Part shown: in pieces, positions 27,901 to 36,080 of the stretch
Layout: each line of letters starts with the position of its first letter
Position numbering within the stretch: the first letter of the stretch is position 1
DNA from: Caldibacillus debilis DSM 16016
Lineage (GTDB): Bacteria; Bacillota; Bacilli; Bacillales; Caldibacillaceae
DNA length: 50,320 nt
Reading direction: 5' to 3'
Assembly: GCF_000383875.1 (NCBI RefSeq)
Contig: NZ_KB912885.1
Coordinates: 1 to 50,320, forward strand
Translations under genes and position numbers: made by a program
The notes under the pieces: model-generated
The model's database searches: none
What the model was told of the DNA's origin: nothing
The model's input: the letters and a program-made list of their open reading frames with translations, nothing else

Positions 27901-28484
27901 TCGATGCGGACCGGTTCGCTTTCGGTTAAAGGATAAATGTCGATGATTCCGCCCTTGACACAAAATTCCCCGGGCGTGGTGACCATCTCGGTGCGGGTAT
28001 ATCCCATGTCGACGAAATCCTTGATGACAGACTCATAGTCCACTTCGTCCCCCGGACGCCAGCGGAACAAATGCTTTTGCCACAATTCCTTCGGCGGCAA
28101 AAGCTTTCGCATCCCGGAGACGGGAATGACGAGGATCCCCTTTTTTCCTTGAACGAGGTTATTCAAGGTTTCAAGACGCTGGGATTTCAATTCCGGGCTG
28201 GCGAAGCTCAAATCTTCGATGATCAGCTCATTGGCCGGGTATAAAAACACCTCTTCTTCCGAAAGAAGCTGGGTAAAATCCTCGAACATCTTCTGCGCCT
28301 GCAACAAATTGTAGGTCAAAAACAGGATGCTTTTGCCGGTGCTTTTATGCAGGCTGGCGATGTAAGCCGCCCGGCTGGAACCGGACAATCCGGTGACGAG
28401 CTGTTCCTTCAGCCCTTCCGCAATGCCGGCGGCGACCGTTTTAATTTCATTTTTATTTGCAAAAAAATCCAACAAGCCCTTCAT
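24951..28484 (-). CDS. mfd: Transcription-repair coupling factor
   Basis: Removes RNA polymerase stalled at DNA damage and recruits UvrA. 1177 residues, the same as B. subtilis Mfd. N-terminal UvrB-like region (TGLSGSSRAAY near 32), polymerase-binding CarD-like domain around 490-560 (GDYVVHVNHGIGKYLG), then an SF2 translocase: Walker A GDVGYGKTE, DEEQ box IIDEEQRFG, TATPIPRTLHMS, GRVGRSNR, then a C-terminal TRCF domain. Downstream of fin. Confidence 0.99.
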   Translation of the reverse strand: MKGLLDFFANKNEIKTVAAGIAEGLKEQLVTGLSGSSRAAYIASLHKSTGKSILFLTYNLLQAQKMFEDFTQLLSEEEVFLYPANELIIEDLSFASPELKSQRLETLNNLVQGKKGILVIPVSGMRKLLPPKELWQKHLFRWRPGDEVDYESVIKDFVDMGYTRTEMVTTPGEFCVKGGIIDIYPLTESEPVRIELFDNVIDSIRTFSVETQKSSGELEEAVIGPASEYILEKQHLESVIRQLEEKLHKSLKIIKDEQTKAAMAENIRHDIERMQNGQLPDDMYKYLSMAYDRPASLLDYAGRNAIICVDEISRMNEMLESLDKEEAEWITSLIGEGKIVHDLTVAHDVMDLIKNSGSPIVYFSLFLRHIPNVNPQNILNLPARPMQTFHGQMNILKTEMERWKKQNYTVIFLCGDEERAEKTAGVFYDYGLEAVDNRSGERILEGKPQIVIGHLQTGFEIAVHKVAVIDEQELFKKRKRKKAGKQKLSNAERIQTYTELKPGDYVVHVNHGIGKYLGIETLIIDGVHRDYLKIKYKGNDKLYVPIDQIHLVQKYVGTEGKEPKIYKLGGSEWKRVKKKVESSVQDIAEDLIKLYAEREATPGFAFSPDTELQKEFEAAFPYKETEDQLRSIMEVKKDMERPKPMDRLLCGDVGYGKTEVALRAAFKAVMDNKQVAFLVPTTILAQQHYETMRERFHDFPVKIGMLSRFRTRKEQQETIKQLKNGTIDIVVGTHRLLSKDVQFHDLGLLIIDEEQRFGVTHKEKIKQLKTNIDVLTLTATPIPRTLHMSLLGVRDLSIIETPPENRFPVQTYVMEYSTHVVKEAIERELAREGQIYYLYNNIEDIDRKAEEISLLVPDARVIYAHGRMSEAELENVMLSFIEGEYDVLVSTTIIETGVDIPNVNTLIVENADRLGLSQLYQLRGRVGRSNRVAYAYFTYRKDKVLTEVAEKRLQAIKEYTELGSGFKIAMRDLAIRGTGNILGPQQHGFIESVGFDLYSQMLKEAIEKRKGIQPKEEKEVEIDLDIDAYIPDAYISDGNQKIEMYKRFRGLKTPEDIRELREEMQDRFGSYPREVENLFMISEIKISAKAAGCESIKKDKDQVVFLFTEEATETMDKERLFQITKPYGRMVGFGMDGKKIKVVFYRNSFSGDGWFEAVHEFAEKLPLTQRSREKSVS

Positions 28485-28511
28485 AATGACTCTCCTTATT
28501 TCCCGCGCCTA

Positions 28512-28567
28512 TTTTCAACCGGGAAAAGCCCGGAAACCGTCCGGGCCCGGGCATTCCCCGTTGAAAA
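28512..28567. repeat. Two-tier hairpin between fin and mfd
   Basis: Outer arms TTTTCAAC-GGGGAA and TTCCCGGTTGAAAA (about 13 of 14 pairs) enclose an inner GCCCGG/CCGGGC stem. It follows fin and precedes the mfd ribosome site. No long T-run follows, so it is more likely an RNA-processing or stability element than a simple terminator. Confidence 0.5.
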
Positions 28568-28603
28568 GAAACAGAAAAATGCCTTGGGATCAACCAAAGC
28601 CGC

Positions 28604-28834
28604 TTAATGGATGATATAGTCGTTGGCATAAAAATTCGGGTTTCTTTGCAGGGATTCTTGGCAGTCTTCGCAAATGCAGCGGACAATGACGTCCCCGGAC
28701 GGATCGTACCGGATCATTTCCATCCGTTCTTCCTCGGTCAACAGATGGAAACCGAGCCGTTTCGCATCGGCTTTGTCCGCATCCAGGGTGCCGATTTTCG
28801 TTTTGCAATGCCTGCAATAATAATGAATCGCCAC
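28604..28834 (-). CDS. fin: Anti-sigma-F factor Fin
   Basis: Small forespore protein that shuts off sigma-F RNA polymerase to allow the change to sigma-G (B. subtilis YabK). 76 residues, the same length. Two zinc-binding pairs: CRHC near 8-11 and CEDC near 54-57. The frame extends three codons further to another GTG, but the GTG at 28834 gives the MAIHYYCRHC start matching the family, with GGGAG upstream. Preceded by a forespore-type promoter. Confidence 0.94.
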   Translation of the reverse strand: MAIHYYCRHCKTKIGTLDADKADAKRLGFHLLTEEERMEMIRYDPSGDVIVRCICEDCQESLQRNPNFYANDYIIH

Positions 28835-28868
28835 GAGGGCCACGCTCCCTGTAAGTTCGTTATAGGAG

Positions 28869-28899
28869 TATTATTGACCGGCCAGGGAGCGGTTATTCA
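28869..28899 (-). promoter_or_regulatory. Forespore (sigma-F/sigma-G type) promoter of fin
   Basis: TGAATA (28894-28899), 18-bp spacer, AATAATA (28869-28875). The -35 is a perfect sigma-G/F-type element; the -10 matches CATACTA at 5 of 7. Fits forespore expression of fin in B. subtilis. Confidence 0.6.
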
Positions 28900-28931
28900 T
28901 TTGAAACTATTATATCAGAAGGAAAGGCCCT

Positions 28932-29501
28932 TCATTCAACCGATTTGTTATAGACGTTCATCACTTCCAAAAAGGGCTTTTCCAGCCACATTTCACAGGC
29001 GTCCGCCGCTTTTTGGACCATTTCGTCGATCACGGGCTTCTCTTCGGGGGAAAACCTGCCGAGCACGTAGTCGACGATCGGGTATCCCCGTTCCGGGCGG
29101 CCGATCCCGATCCGGATCCGGTTGAATTCTTCCGTCCCCAACCGGGTAATGATCGACTTCATCCCCCGATGCCCGCCGTCGCTTCCTTTGAAGCGCAGGC
29201 GGATTTTCCCGACGGGCAGATCCAATTCATCATAGATCACGAGCAAATTTTCCGGCGGGATTCGGTAATAGTCGAGCAAAGGTTTGACCGATTCCCCCGA
29301 TGCGTTCATATAGGTCATCGGCTTTAACAAAATGACATCCTCGCCGTTGACCTTGCCTTTTCCGAACAAACCGCGGAATTTGCTTTGGTCCAGCGGGATT
29401 TGGAATTTCCGGGAGAGCAAATCGATGACGGCAAAACCGATATTATGCCTCGTCTCCTTATATCCTTCCCCCGGATTCCCCAAACCGGCGATCAGTTTCA
29501 T
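28932..29501 (-). CDS. pth: Peptidyl-tRNA hydrolase
   Basis: Releases peptides from peptidyl-tRNA that drops off ribosomes (B. subtilis spoVC). 189 residues. GLGNPGEGYKETRHNIGF at 6-23 holds the catalytic His (about 19) and Asn; MTYMNASG near 66 and YDELDLPVGKIRL near 91 are the other signatures. The frame is open far upstream into the ctc terminator, but the ATG at 29501 follows AAAGGGGGTG and matches the family start. Confidence 0.98.
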   Translation of the reverse strand: MKLIAGLGNPGEGYKETRHNIGFAVIDLLSRKFQIPLDQSKFRGLFGKGKVNGEDVILLKPMTYMNASGESVKPLLDYYRIPPENLLVIYDELDLPVGKIRLRFKGSDGGHRGMKSIITRLGTEEFNRIRIGIGRPERGYPIVDYVLGRFSPEEKPVIDEMVQKAADACEMWLEKPFLEVMNVYNKSVE

Positions 29502-29539
29502 ATCCAGCACCCCCTTTGGCCAAGCCGGTTCGATCGAAT

Positions 29540-29573
29540 AAAAAGGAGGTAACCGATGGACGATGGTTACCTC
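29540..29573 (-). terminator. ctc terminator
   Basis: 9-bp perfect stem GAGGTAACC/GGTTACCTC with a 10-nt loop, then C and TTTTT on the minus strand. Ends the glmU-prs-ctc unit ahead of pth. Confidence 0.9.
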
Positions 29574-29586
29574 TTTTCTCTTTCGG

Positions 29587-30219
29587 TCATGATTCATCGG
29601 ATGGTTGTTCTTCGCCTTCCGCCGCACCGGCATCGGCCGCTTCGGCTTCCGTTTCTTCCGCGCCGGTGTCTTCAGGCGGCAGCAAGGTGGCGATGACTTC
29701 ATCTGGTTCATGGTGGATTTTATATTTTTTGTACCGATCGAGGACGTCTCCGACAACAACGGTATCGTCAATGTCCAAATGGGATACGTCCACTTCGATC
29801 GCATTCGGGATTTCATTCGCCTTCGTCGTAATTTCCATTTCGAACAGGACTTGCTGCAAAATGCCGCCTTGTTTCGTCCCGACGGGTTCGCCCGTCAAAA
29901 CGACGGGGACTTCCGTGCGGATTTCCGCGCTCAGATCCACCGCAAAGAAATCGACGTGGATCAATTCCTTTTTCAGCGGATGCTCCTGGGTTTCCTGAAT
30001 CAGGACATTCCATTTTTTCCCGTCGACTTCCAAATTCAACAGACGGTTCCTTCCCTCTTTGCTCACCGTTTTAAGAAATTCGCCTTTCGAAACGTAGATC
30101 GGTATATTCCCCGCTTCTTTCCCGTAAAGGACGCCGGGGATGTATCCTTCTCTTCTTAAACGGTTCGTCGCAGATTTTCGCAAATCTGTTCTTCGCTTTG
30201 CAGTTAATACGGTTTCCAT
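29587..30219 (-). CDS. ctc: 50S ribosomal protein bL25, CTC type (general stress)
   Basis: Binds 5S rRNA; in B. subtilis the long CTC form is a sigma-B general stress protein. 210 residues: bL25 core at about 5-95 (LTAKRRTDLRKSATNRLRREG), TL5-type beta domain at about 100-185 (VPVVLTGEPVGTKQGGIL), acidic Ala/Glu tail. ATG preceded by GGAGAGG. A sigma-B-like promoter lies just upstream. Confidence 0.97.
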   Translation of the reverse strand: METVLTAKRRTDLRKSATNRLRREGYIPGVLYGKEAGNIPIYVSKGEFLKTVSKEGRNRLLNLEVDGKKWNVLIQETQEHPLKKELIHVDFFAVDLSAEIRTEVPVVLTGEPVGTKQGGILQQVLFEMEITTKANEIPNAIEVDVSHLDIDDTVVVGDVLDRYKKYKIHHEPDEVIATLLPPEDTGAEETEAEAADAGAAEGEEQPSDES

Positions 30220-30273
30220 ATTCAGGGCACCTCTCCTTTTCCAACTTTTTCAGTTTCAAAGGATGTTCAAAGA

Positions 30274-30298
30274 ATACCCTAAATTTCAGAAACGAAAC
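30274..30298 (-). promoter_or_regulatory. Sigma-B promoter of ctc
   Basis: GTTTCG (30293-30298), 13-bp spacer, GGGTAT (30274-30279). The -10 is perfect for sigma-B and the -35 matches GTTTAA at 4 of 6. ctc is a classic sigma-B gene. Confidence 0.72.
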
Positions 30299-30373
30299 TG
30301 CATTTATAGCTTTTCCCGAACAGTCGGCGAAAATCCGGGATCGGAATTCCGTCTTTTATTCAAAATCCTTGAT

Positions 30374-31324
30374 TCAAAAGAGGGCGCTGACCGATTTGTG
30401 CTCGAACACGCGGACGATGGCTTCGGCCAGCAGCGGAGCGACGGAAAGCTGGCGGATCTTGTCGGTTTTTTTCTCCGCCGGCAAGGCGATGGAGTTGGTG
30501 ACGACCAACTCTTTAATATGGGATTTTTCAATCCTTTCAATGGCGGGACCCGACAAAACGGGGTGGGTGCAGCAGGCGTAAACCTCCTTCGCCCCGTTTT
30601 CGATCAGGGCGTCAGCCGCCATCGCCACCGTTCCTGCGGTATCGATGATATCATCGATGATGATGGCGGTCCGTCCTTCCACGTTGCCGATGATGTTCAT
30701 CACTTCCGCCACATTCGGTTTCGGCCGCCGCTTATCGATAATGGCGATGGGCGCCTTCAGCTGCTCCGCCATCTTCCGGGTGCGGGTTACGCCGCCGTGA
30801 TCCGGGGAAACGACGACGATGTCTTCCAATTTTTTTCTCTCAAAATAATCGGCCAGGATGGGCACACCCATCAGATGGTCGATCGGAATATCGAAAAAGC
30901 CTTGAATTTGCGGCGCGTGCAGATCGAGGGTGATCATCCTCGTGGCGCCCGCCGTCTCCAGCAAATTGGCGATCAGCTTCGCCGTGATCGGCTCCCGGGC
31001 GCGCGCCTTTCTATCCTGGCGGGCGTATCCGTAGTAGGGCATGACGATATTGATCGTCCGGGCCGAGGCCCTTTTTAGGGCATCGATCATGATCAGCAGT
31101 TCCATGTAATTTTCATTGACGGGGGAACTCGTCGATTGAATGACGAAAACGTCGCAGCCCCGGATGCTTTCCTCGATATTGATCTGGACCTCGCCGTCGC
31201 TGAAACGGCTGACGGAACATTTGCCGAGGTCGACTCCGATGAAACGGGCGATTTCTTCAGCCAAGCCGGGATTGGAATTCAGCGTGAACAATTTTAATCG
31301 GTGATCCGGATATGAGCCTGACAT
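30374..31324 (-). CDS. prs: Ribose-phosphate pyrophosphokinase
   Basis: Makes PRPP from ribose 5-phosphate and ATP for nucleotide, His and Trp synthesis. 316 residues. N-terminal substrate-loop [21 protein letters not shown] (about 87-107), PRPP signature [14 protein letters not shown] near 134-147, and [12 protein letters not shown] near 217-228. ATG preceded by GGAGG. 15 nt after glmU, part of glmU-prs-ctc. Confidence 0.98.
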   Translation of the reverse strand: MSGSYPDHRLKLFTLNSNPGLAEEIARFIGVDLGKCSVSRFSDGEVQINIEESIRGCDVFVIQSTSSPVNENYMELLIMIDALKRASARTINIVMPYYGYARQDRKARAREPITAKLIANLLETAGATRMITLDLHAPQIQGFFDIPIDHLMGVPILADYFERKKLEDIVVVSPDHGGVTRTRKMAEQLKAPIAIIDKRRPKPNVAEVMNIIGNVEGRTAIIIDDIIDTAGTVAMAADALIENGAKEVYACCTHPVLSGPAIERIEKSHIKELVVTNSIALPAEKKTDKIRQLSVAPLLAEAIVRVFEHKSVSALF

Positions 31325-31339
31325 TGAAAAACCTCCGTG

Positions 31340-32713
31340 TCAATTCTTTAATTTCAATTTTTCCACATAGTTTTCCTTGTTTTCCTGGCGGGATCTTGCG
31401 ATCGCAAGGGCATTTCCGGGCACGTCCTTCGTGATCGTCGATCCGGCGGCGACATAGGCGCCTTTGCCGATCGTCACGGGAGCGACCAGATTGGAATTGC
31501 AGCCGATAAAAGCTTCGTCTTCAATGATCGTTTTAAATTTTTTCACCCCGTTGTAGTTGACCGTGATCGTGCCGCATCCGATATTGACGTCTTTGCCGAC
31601 TTCGGCATCCCCGATGTAGGACAGATGGGAAACTTTGCTGTGTTTGCCGATGAAGGATTTTTTCACTTCCACAAAATTTCCGATGCGGACCGCATCATCT
31701 ACTTTCGTTTCCGGACGAATGTGGGCGAAGGGACCGATTTGGACGGAGGAACCGACTTGGCTGTCGGTGACCAAGGAATGCTTGATCACGGTGGCATCGC
31801 CGACTTCGCAATTGACGATTTCCGTATTGGGACCAATTTCACAATCTTCGCCAATTTTCGTCTTTCCCCTGATCACCGTTCCCGGATAGATCACGGTGTC
31901 GCGGCCGATTTCCACATCGCAATCGATGTACGTATTCTCCGGATCGATGATGGTGACGCCGTTTTTCATATGCTTTTCATGAATGCGTCTCCGCATGATT
32001 TTTTGCGCCTCAGCCAGCGCAACCCGGTCGTTTACGCCGAGAATTTCCGCCGGATCTCCGATCAGGAAGGCGGATACGGGATGCCCTTCCTTCCTTAAGA
32101 TCGAAAGGACGTCGGGCAAATAATATTCACGCTGGGCATTGTCGTTGGTCACCTTTTCCAGGGCCTGAAACAGGAGGGAATTGTCGAAACAAAAAATGCC
32201 CGAACTGATCTCCTGGATTTGTTTTTCCTCTTCGGTGGCGTCCTTCTCTTCCACGATCTTTTCGACCATGCCTTGAGCGTTTCTTACGATCCGCCCGTAC
32301 CCCTTCGGATCCTCGAGCTTCGCCGTCAAAACGGTGGCTTTCGCCCCCGATTCTTCATGATGATCCATCAAGGCTTTGACCGTTTCCGCTCTCAAGAGCG
32401 GCGTATCGCCGCAAACAACGAGGGTCATGCCGGTTTTATCCTCGAGATGGGGTTTTGCTTGCAGTACCGCATGTCCCGTACCGAGTTGCTCCTCTTGAAA
32501 AACAAACTCGCATTTTCCGTCCAGTCTTTCTTTCACCTGTTCCGCACCGTGACCGACCACTGTGTAAATCCGGTCAGGTTCGATCCGCAGCATCTCATCG
32601 ACGACATGTTCGACCATTGCCTTGCCGCAGACGGGATGAAGCACTTTGTACAGCTTCGATTTCATCCTCGTCCCTTGCCCTGCGGCCAATATGATCACAA
32701 AACGATTGGACAT
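31340..32713 (-). CDS. glmU: Bifunctional GlcNAc-1-P uridyltransferase / GlcN-1-P acetyltransferase
   Basis: Makes UDP-GlcNAc for peptidoglycan and teichoic acids. 457 residues (B. subtilis 456). N-terminal uridyltransferase with [12 protein letters not shown] (9-20) and VCGDTPLL near 100; C-terminal left-handed beta-helix from about 250 (hexapeptide repeats such as [13 protein letters not shown]) with the acetyl-CoA site. The ATG at 32713 follows GATGGAGGAGATC; an upstream in-frame ATG lacks a site. Confidence 0.98.
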   Translation of the reverse strand: MSNRFVIILAAGQGTRMKSKLYKVLHPVCGKAMVEHVVDEMLRIEPDRIYTVVGHGAEQVKERLDGKCEFVFQEEQLGTGHAVLQAKPHLEDKTGMTLVVCGDTPLLRAETVKALMDHHEESGAKATVLTAKLEDPKGYGRIVRNAQGMVEKIVEEKDATEEEKQIQEISSGIFCFDNSLLFQALEKVTNDNAQREYYLPDVLSILRKEGHPVSAFLIGDPAEILGVNDRVALAEAQKIMRRRIHEKHMKNGVTIIDPENTYIDCDVEIGRDTVIYPGTVIRGKTKIGEDCEIGPNTEIVNCEVGDATVIKHSLVTDSQVGSSVQIGPFAHIRPETKVDDAVRIGNFVEVKKSFIGKHSKVSHLSYIGDAEVGKDVNIGCGTITVNYNGVKKFKTIIEDEAFIGCNSNLVAPVTIGKGAYVAAGSTITKDVPGNALAIARSRQENKENYVEKLKLKN

Positions 32714-32747
32714 GATCTCCTCCATCATTAACTTCATTCCATTATGA

Positions 32748-32776
32748 ATAATATCTTAAAAGCCTTTTGATTTCAA
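32748..32776 (-). promoter_or_regulatory. Sigma-A promoter of glmU-prs-ctc
   Basis: TTGAAA (32771-32776), 17-bp spacer, TATTAT (32748-32753), about 30 nt before the start codon. Confidence 0.72.
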
Positions 32777-32853
32777 GGAACGGATGACCCGGATGGCGGC
32801 GAAGGCAAGACGAGGGGCCGGCGGGGCGGGGGAGCGAGACCTTATTTCGCAAA

Positions 32854-32887
32854 CAAAAAAAGAGCCTTACTTTCGTGAAGTAGGCTC
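32854..32887 (-). terminator. spoVG terminator
   Basis: Stem GAGCCTACTT/AAGTA-AGGCTC (one bulge) followed by TTTTTTT on the minus strand, 20 nt after spoVG. Confidence 0.88.
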
Positions 32888-32907
32888 CTTGTTGTTTATT
32901 TGGTTTT

Positions 32908-33195
32908 TTATGCACCCGCTTCTTCCAATTGCTGCTCCAGTTCGCCTTGGCGATGGTATTCTGCGAGCACCGCCTCTTGTATTTTGCCTCTGGTAGCAGA
33001 ATTGATCGGATGGGCGATATCGCGGAATTCCCCATCGGGGGTGCGCTTGCTCGGCATGGCGACAAACAAACCGTTGTTGCCGTCGATCACACGAATGTCG
33101 TGGACGACAAATTCGTTATCGAGGGTAATGGAGGCGATCGCCTTCATCCGCCCATCCGTGTTGACACGGCGCAATCTCACATCTGTTACTTCCAT
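32908..33195 (-). CDS. spoVG: Regulatory protein SpoVG
   Basis: Small RNA/DNA-binding regulator that affects septation and sporulation. 95 residues (B. subtilis 97). Conserved core [10 protein letters not shown] (2-11), [18 protein letters not shown] (about 21-38), [20 protein letters not shown] (about 45-64). Frame open upstream, but the ATG at 33195 has TAAGGTGG before it. A sigma-H promoter with the same geometry as the B. subtilis one lies upstream. Confidence 0.98.
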   Translation of the reverse strand: MEVTDVRLRRVNTDGRMKAIASITLDNEFVVHDIRVIDGNNGLFVAMPSKRTPDGEFRDIAHPINSATRGKIQEAVLAEYHRQGELEQQLEEAGA

Positions 33196-33226
33196 TTTGC
33201 TCACCACCTTAAAAAATCTTATTTTA

Positions 33227-33254
33227 TTTATTCGATGGGAAGAAGAAAAATCCT
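33227..33254 (-). promoter_or_regulatory. Sigma-H promoter of spoVG
   Basis: AGGATTT (33248-33254), 14-bp spacer, GAATAAA (33227-33233). Same elements and spacing as the well-known B. subtilis spoVG promoter. The surrounding DNA is very AT-rich, as expected for an AbrB-repressed region. Confidence 0.82.
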
Positions 33255-33298
33255 TCTTCTCGAGAAAAATTTTTTCCATTTTTTTAAAAATATTTTAA

Positions 33299-33688
33299 CT
33301 ATAAAGCGCTCTCATCGGTCGTGAAAGCAACTGCCTCGATCTCGATCCGGACATCCTTCGGCAGCCGGGAAACCTCCACGCAGGATCTTGCCGGTTTATG
33401 GCCGGAAAAATGTTTTTCATATACTTCGTTCATCTTTTCAAAATCCTGCATGTCCTTCAAAAATACTGTCGTTTTCACGACGTTCGCCAGCGAGGCACCG
33501 GCAGCCTCCAATACGGCCCGCAAATTCCGGATCACCTGCTCCGTCTGCTCCCCGATGTCCCCGCTGACGAGCCTGCCGTCGGCAGTGAGGGGGATTTGCC
33601 CGGACGTATAGACCATGCCGTTGACCACCACCGCCTGGGAGTAGGGGCCGATCGCCCGGGGAGCCGAATCCGTGGCCACTGTCTTCAT
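33299..33688 (-). CDS. ridA: 2-iminobutanoate/2-iminopropanoate deaminase RidA (YabJ)
   Basis: Hydrolyses reactive enamines/imines from PLP enzymes; B. subtilis YabJ is also needed for purA repression by PurR. 129 residues. [24 protein letters not shown] at 11-34 (read as two pieces), catalytic Arg in [11 protein letters not shown] near 105, and EIEAVAF at the end. Between purR and spoVG as in B. subtilis. Confidence 0.97.
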   Translation of the reverse strand: MKTVATDSAPRAIGPYSQAVVVNGMVYTSGQIPLTADGRLVSGDIGEQTEQVIRNLRAVLEAAGASLANVVKTTVFLKDMQDFEKMNEVYEKHFSGHKPARSCVEVSRLPKDVRIEIEAVAFTTDESAL

Positions 33689-33749
33689 CGCACATCACCG
33701 TCCTGTCTGAATTGCTGGGAAAGCCGCCCGCAAATGGCCGCATTTTCAT

Positions 33750-34574
33750 TTATTCGCCAAATTGAAAGAAATTTCCTTCTTCCACTTCAATTTTTTTATT
33801 TTTTTCATCGATTTTGGTGATCTTGATGACGGACAAATATTGATCGACCAAGCGCTCCTTCACGTTTTCCACTTCCGCCAGCACGCAGATGCCCGCGTAG
33901 GTCGCTTGAAACTCCTTCAGCAGGCTGATCATGCCGTTTATGGTCCCCCCGGCCTTCATGAAATCGTCCACGATCAAAACCCGGGACCCTTCTTTTAAAC
34001 TTTTTTTGGAAAGGACCATCGTTTGGATTCTTTTCGCCGAACCGGACACATAGTTGATGCTGACGGTCGATCCTTCGGTAATTTTGCTGTCCCGCCTGAC
34101 GATGACGACGGGGACGCTCAAGTAGCGGGCGGTGGCGAAAGCCAGGGGGATGCCCTTCGTCGCCACGGTCATCACGGCGTCGATGTCGGCGCGGCCGAAT
34201 TTCGCCGCAAACAGTTGGCCCACTTTATCCATGATCTTCGGGTTGCCGACGATGTCGGCCATATATAAATATCCTCCGGGCAAAAGGCGGTCGGGCCGCC
34301 CGATCATGGCGAGCAACTCTTTTACAAAAAGCTTTACGTCTTCCTCCTTTACGGATACAAAAAACCTGACGCCGCCGGCCGCTCCCGGAATCGTCATCAA
34401 GTCGCCGATCCCTTTTCTGGAAAAAATTTCTTTCACGATGGCCAGGTCTTCGCTGATCGACGATTTGGCCGCCTGGTATCTTTCCGTAAAAAAAGACAAG
34501 GGAATGATCTCGCGGGGATGGTTTAACAGATAATGGGTCATGTCGACCAGCCGCTCGCTTCTCTTCCAGCTCAT
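33750..34574 (-). CDS. purR: Purine operon repressor
   Basis: Represses purine genes unless PRPP is high. 274 residues. N-terminal winged helix at about 1-72 (KRSERLVDMTHYLLNHP), PRTase-like domain with PRPP loop VLIVDDFMKAGGT near 199-211. Upstream PurBox pair suggests autoregulation. ATG preceded by AAGGTGA. Operon purR-ridA. Confidence 0.98.
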   Translation of the reverse strand: MSWKRSERLVDMTHYLLNHPREIIPLSFFTERYQAAKSSISEDLAIVKEIFSRKGIGDLMTIPGAAGGVRFFVSVKEEDVKLFVKELLAMIGRPDRLLPGGYLYMADIVGNPKIMDKVGQLFAAKFGRADIDAVMTVATKGIPLAFATARYLSVPVVIVRRDSKITEGSTVSINYVSGSAKRIQTMVLSKKSLKEGSRVLIVDDFMKAGGTINGMISLLKEFQATYAGICVLAEVENVKERLVDQYLSVIKITKIDEKNKKIEVEEGNFFQFGE

Positions 34575-34591
34575 TTGATCACCTTCAACAT

Positions 34592-34604
34592 AAAAACGAA
34601 TATT
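34592..34604 (+). promoter_or_regulatory. PurBox 2 at purR
   Basis: AAAAACGAATATT on the plus strand, 11 of 13 matches to the B. subtilis PurBox AWWWCCGAACWWT. Inverted relative to PurBox 1, 18 bp apart. Confidence 0.6.
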
Positions 34605-34612
34605 CTTTAAAA

Positions 34613-34641
34613 ATTTTATAATAATGTCCGTTTTTTAACAA
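34613..34641 (-). promoter_or_regulatory. purR promoter
   Basis: TTGTTA (34636-34641), 17-bp spacer, TAAAAT (34613-34618). PurBox 1 lies in the spacer. Confidence 0.6.
34623..34635 (-). promoter_or_regulatory. PurBox 1 at purR
   Basis: AAAAACGGACATT on the minus strand, 11 of 13 matches to the PurBox consensus, located between -35 and -10. Confidence 0.6.
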
Positions 34642-34658
34642 GATTCCTCAGGCCGCCT

Positions 34659-35525
34659 TTACTCTTCCAACGGTTGGCCGAGCATGCGAACGGCGTAAAC
34701 TTGCTTGCAAAAACCCTTTAAGCCGTTGTAGATTCTGTGCATCCGGGATTCGTGCCGGACGAGGGCATAGACCGTCGGGCCGCTCCCGCTCATCAGCACG
34801 CCGTCCGCCCCGAACCGTTTCATGTCTTCTTTGATTTGTTTCACTTCCGGATAGTACTTCAAGGTGACCGATTCCAGGACATTGCCCAGATTTTCGCATA
34901 TGCCCCGGAAATCCTGGCGGTAAATGGCGTCGATCATCGTCTTCGTATCCGGGTGACGGATTTCCCGCAAATCCAATTGATGATAGACAAAGGAAGTGGA
35001 AACCCCGATGGAGGGCTTGGCCAAAACGACCCAGCAACTGGGCGGTGCCGGCAGTCTGGTCAGCACTTCCCCCCTGCCCTTGGCCAGCGCCGTCCCCCCG
35101 TAAACGCAAAAAGGCACGTCCGAACCGATCCGTGCGCCGATTTCCGCGAGTTCTTCCGTTTTTAAATTCAGCCCCCACAATTTATTCAATCCCCGGAGAC
35201 AGGCGGCGGCATCGCTGCTCCCGCCGGCCAAACCCGCAGCCACGGGAATATTTTTTTCGATGGTAATTTCCACGCCTTTTTTTATGGAAAACAGGGTCTT
35301 TAACTGGTGAGCGGCCTGATAGGCCAAATTCCGTTCGTCGGAGGGAACGTAGCGGTTTAATGCGTTGATGCGGATCACGTCGTCATCCAGCATCTTAAGC
35401 CGGATCCGGTCGGCCAAATCGATGGTCGTCATCACCATCTCCAGCTCGTGGTAATCGTCCTCCCGTTTAAACAGCACATCCAGGGTCAAGTTGATTTTAG
35501 CCGGTGCTTTGACATGAAGTTCCAA
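34659..35525 (-). CDS. ispE: 4-diphosphocytidyl-2-C-methyl-D-erythritol kinase
   Basis: Fourth committed step of the MEP isoprenoid pathway. 288 residues, GHMP kinase. [12 protein letters not shown] near 6-17 and the ATP loop [14 protein letters not shown] near 93-106; [11 protein letters not shown] in the C-terminal domain. A GTG at 35534 is in frame, but the TTG at 35525 sits 5 nt after AGGTGG and aligns with the B. subtilis start, so I prefer it. Confidence 0.96.
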   Translation of the reverse strand: MELHVKAPAKINLTLDVLFKREDDYHELEMVMTTIDLADRIRLKMLDDDVIRINALNRYVPSDERNLAYQAAHQLKTLFSIKKGVEITIEKNIPVAAGLAGGSSDAAACLRGLNKLWGLNLKTEELAEIGARIGSDVPFCVYGGTALAKGRGEVLTRLPAPPSCWVVLAKPSIGVSTSFVYHQLDLREIRHPDTKTMIDAIYRQDFRGICENLGNVLESVTLKYYPEVKQIKEDMKRFGADGVLMSGSGPTVYALVRHESRMHRIYNGLKGFCKQVYAVRMLGQPLEE

Positions 35526-35561
35526 TGAATCCACCTACTTTTGCAATGTATGCTCGGTCCT

Positions 35562-35570
35562 ATTTTATCA
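35562..35570 (-). promoter_or_regulatory. Possible extended -10 promoter of ispE
   Basis: TG-A-TAAAAT on the minus strand, 37 nt before the ispE start; no clear -35. Confidence 0.4.
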
Positions 35571-35705
35571 TATTCCGCCGCGGTTCACCCGCTTCATAAG
35601 GAAACGGGCCGCAGGGAATTCGGCGATCCAGCGGATTCACATCACGGCAGACAGCGGGCCGCAGGGAGGCGGCCTTCCCGTGCGCCTTGCGGTTCCGGGA
35701 AAATG

Positions 35706-35741
35706 AAAAAGGAAAACCGCGGGAAGATAAACTCCCCGCGG
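35706..35741 (-). terminator. sspF terminator
   Basis: 7-bp stem CCGCGGG/CCCGCGG with an 11-nt loop, followed by TTTTCCTTTTT on the minus strand. Confidence 0.85.
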
Positions 35742-35772
35742 CCGTCACAGTTGATTTTTGCTGAGGAATCGG

Positions 35773-35949
35773 TTACCGCTTGTTTTTGAGCTGCTGTTCC
35801 GCTATCTCAATCGCCCTTTTCACCATGTTTCCTGCGTCGCGGGCGCGGATTCCGCCCCATCCTTCCTTCTGGACAACATCCCAGAAACCCAGCTCCTTTG
35901 CAAGCTCTTCCTTCATTTCTTCAGACATGATCCCTCTTCTTCGACCCAT
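35773..35949 (-). CDS. sspF: Small acid-soluble spore protein, alpha/beta-related (SspF)
   Basis: 58 residues. [20 protein letters not shown] at the start, then [20 protein letters not shown] near 31-50, which is the SASP DNA-binding and germination-protease region of the SspF type. Two in-frame ATGs (35955, 35949) are possible; the second has AAGGAG at 8-nt spacing and matches B. subtilis. Coats spore DNA. Likely sigma-G controlled. Confidence 0.95.
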   Translation of the reverse strand: MGRRRGIMSEEMKEELAKELGFWDVVQKEGWGGIRARDAGNMVKRAIEIAEQQLKNKR

Positions 35950-35982
35950 CGGCATGGCTCCTTCCTTCAACTGTGACAGGAT

Positions 35983-36013
35983 TAGTTTTCGTCGGTTCAA
36001 AAGGACGGATACA
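35983..36013 (-). promoter_or_regulatory. Possible sigma-G promoter of sspF
   Basis: TGTATC (36008-36013), 18-bp spacer, AAAACTA (35983-35989). Partial match to TGAATA / CATACTA; expected by analogy with other SASP genes. Confidence 0.4.
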
Positions 36014-36080
36014 TGCGTAATTTTGCCAAAACGAAAAAGCAAAAAATAAAAGCAGCAAACGAGACGTCCACTGCCCAAAA

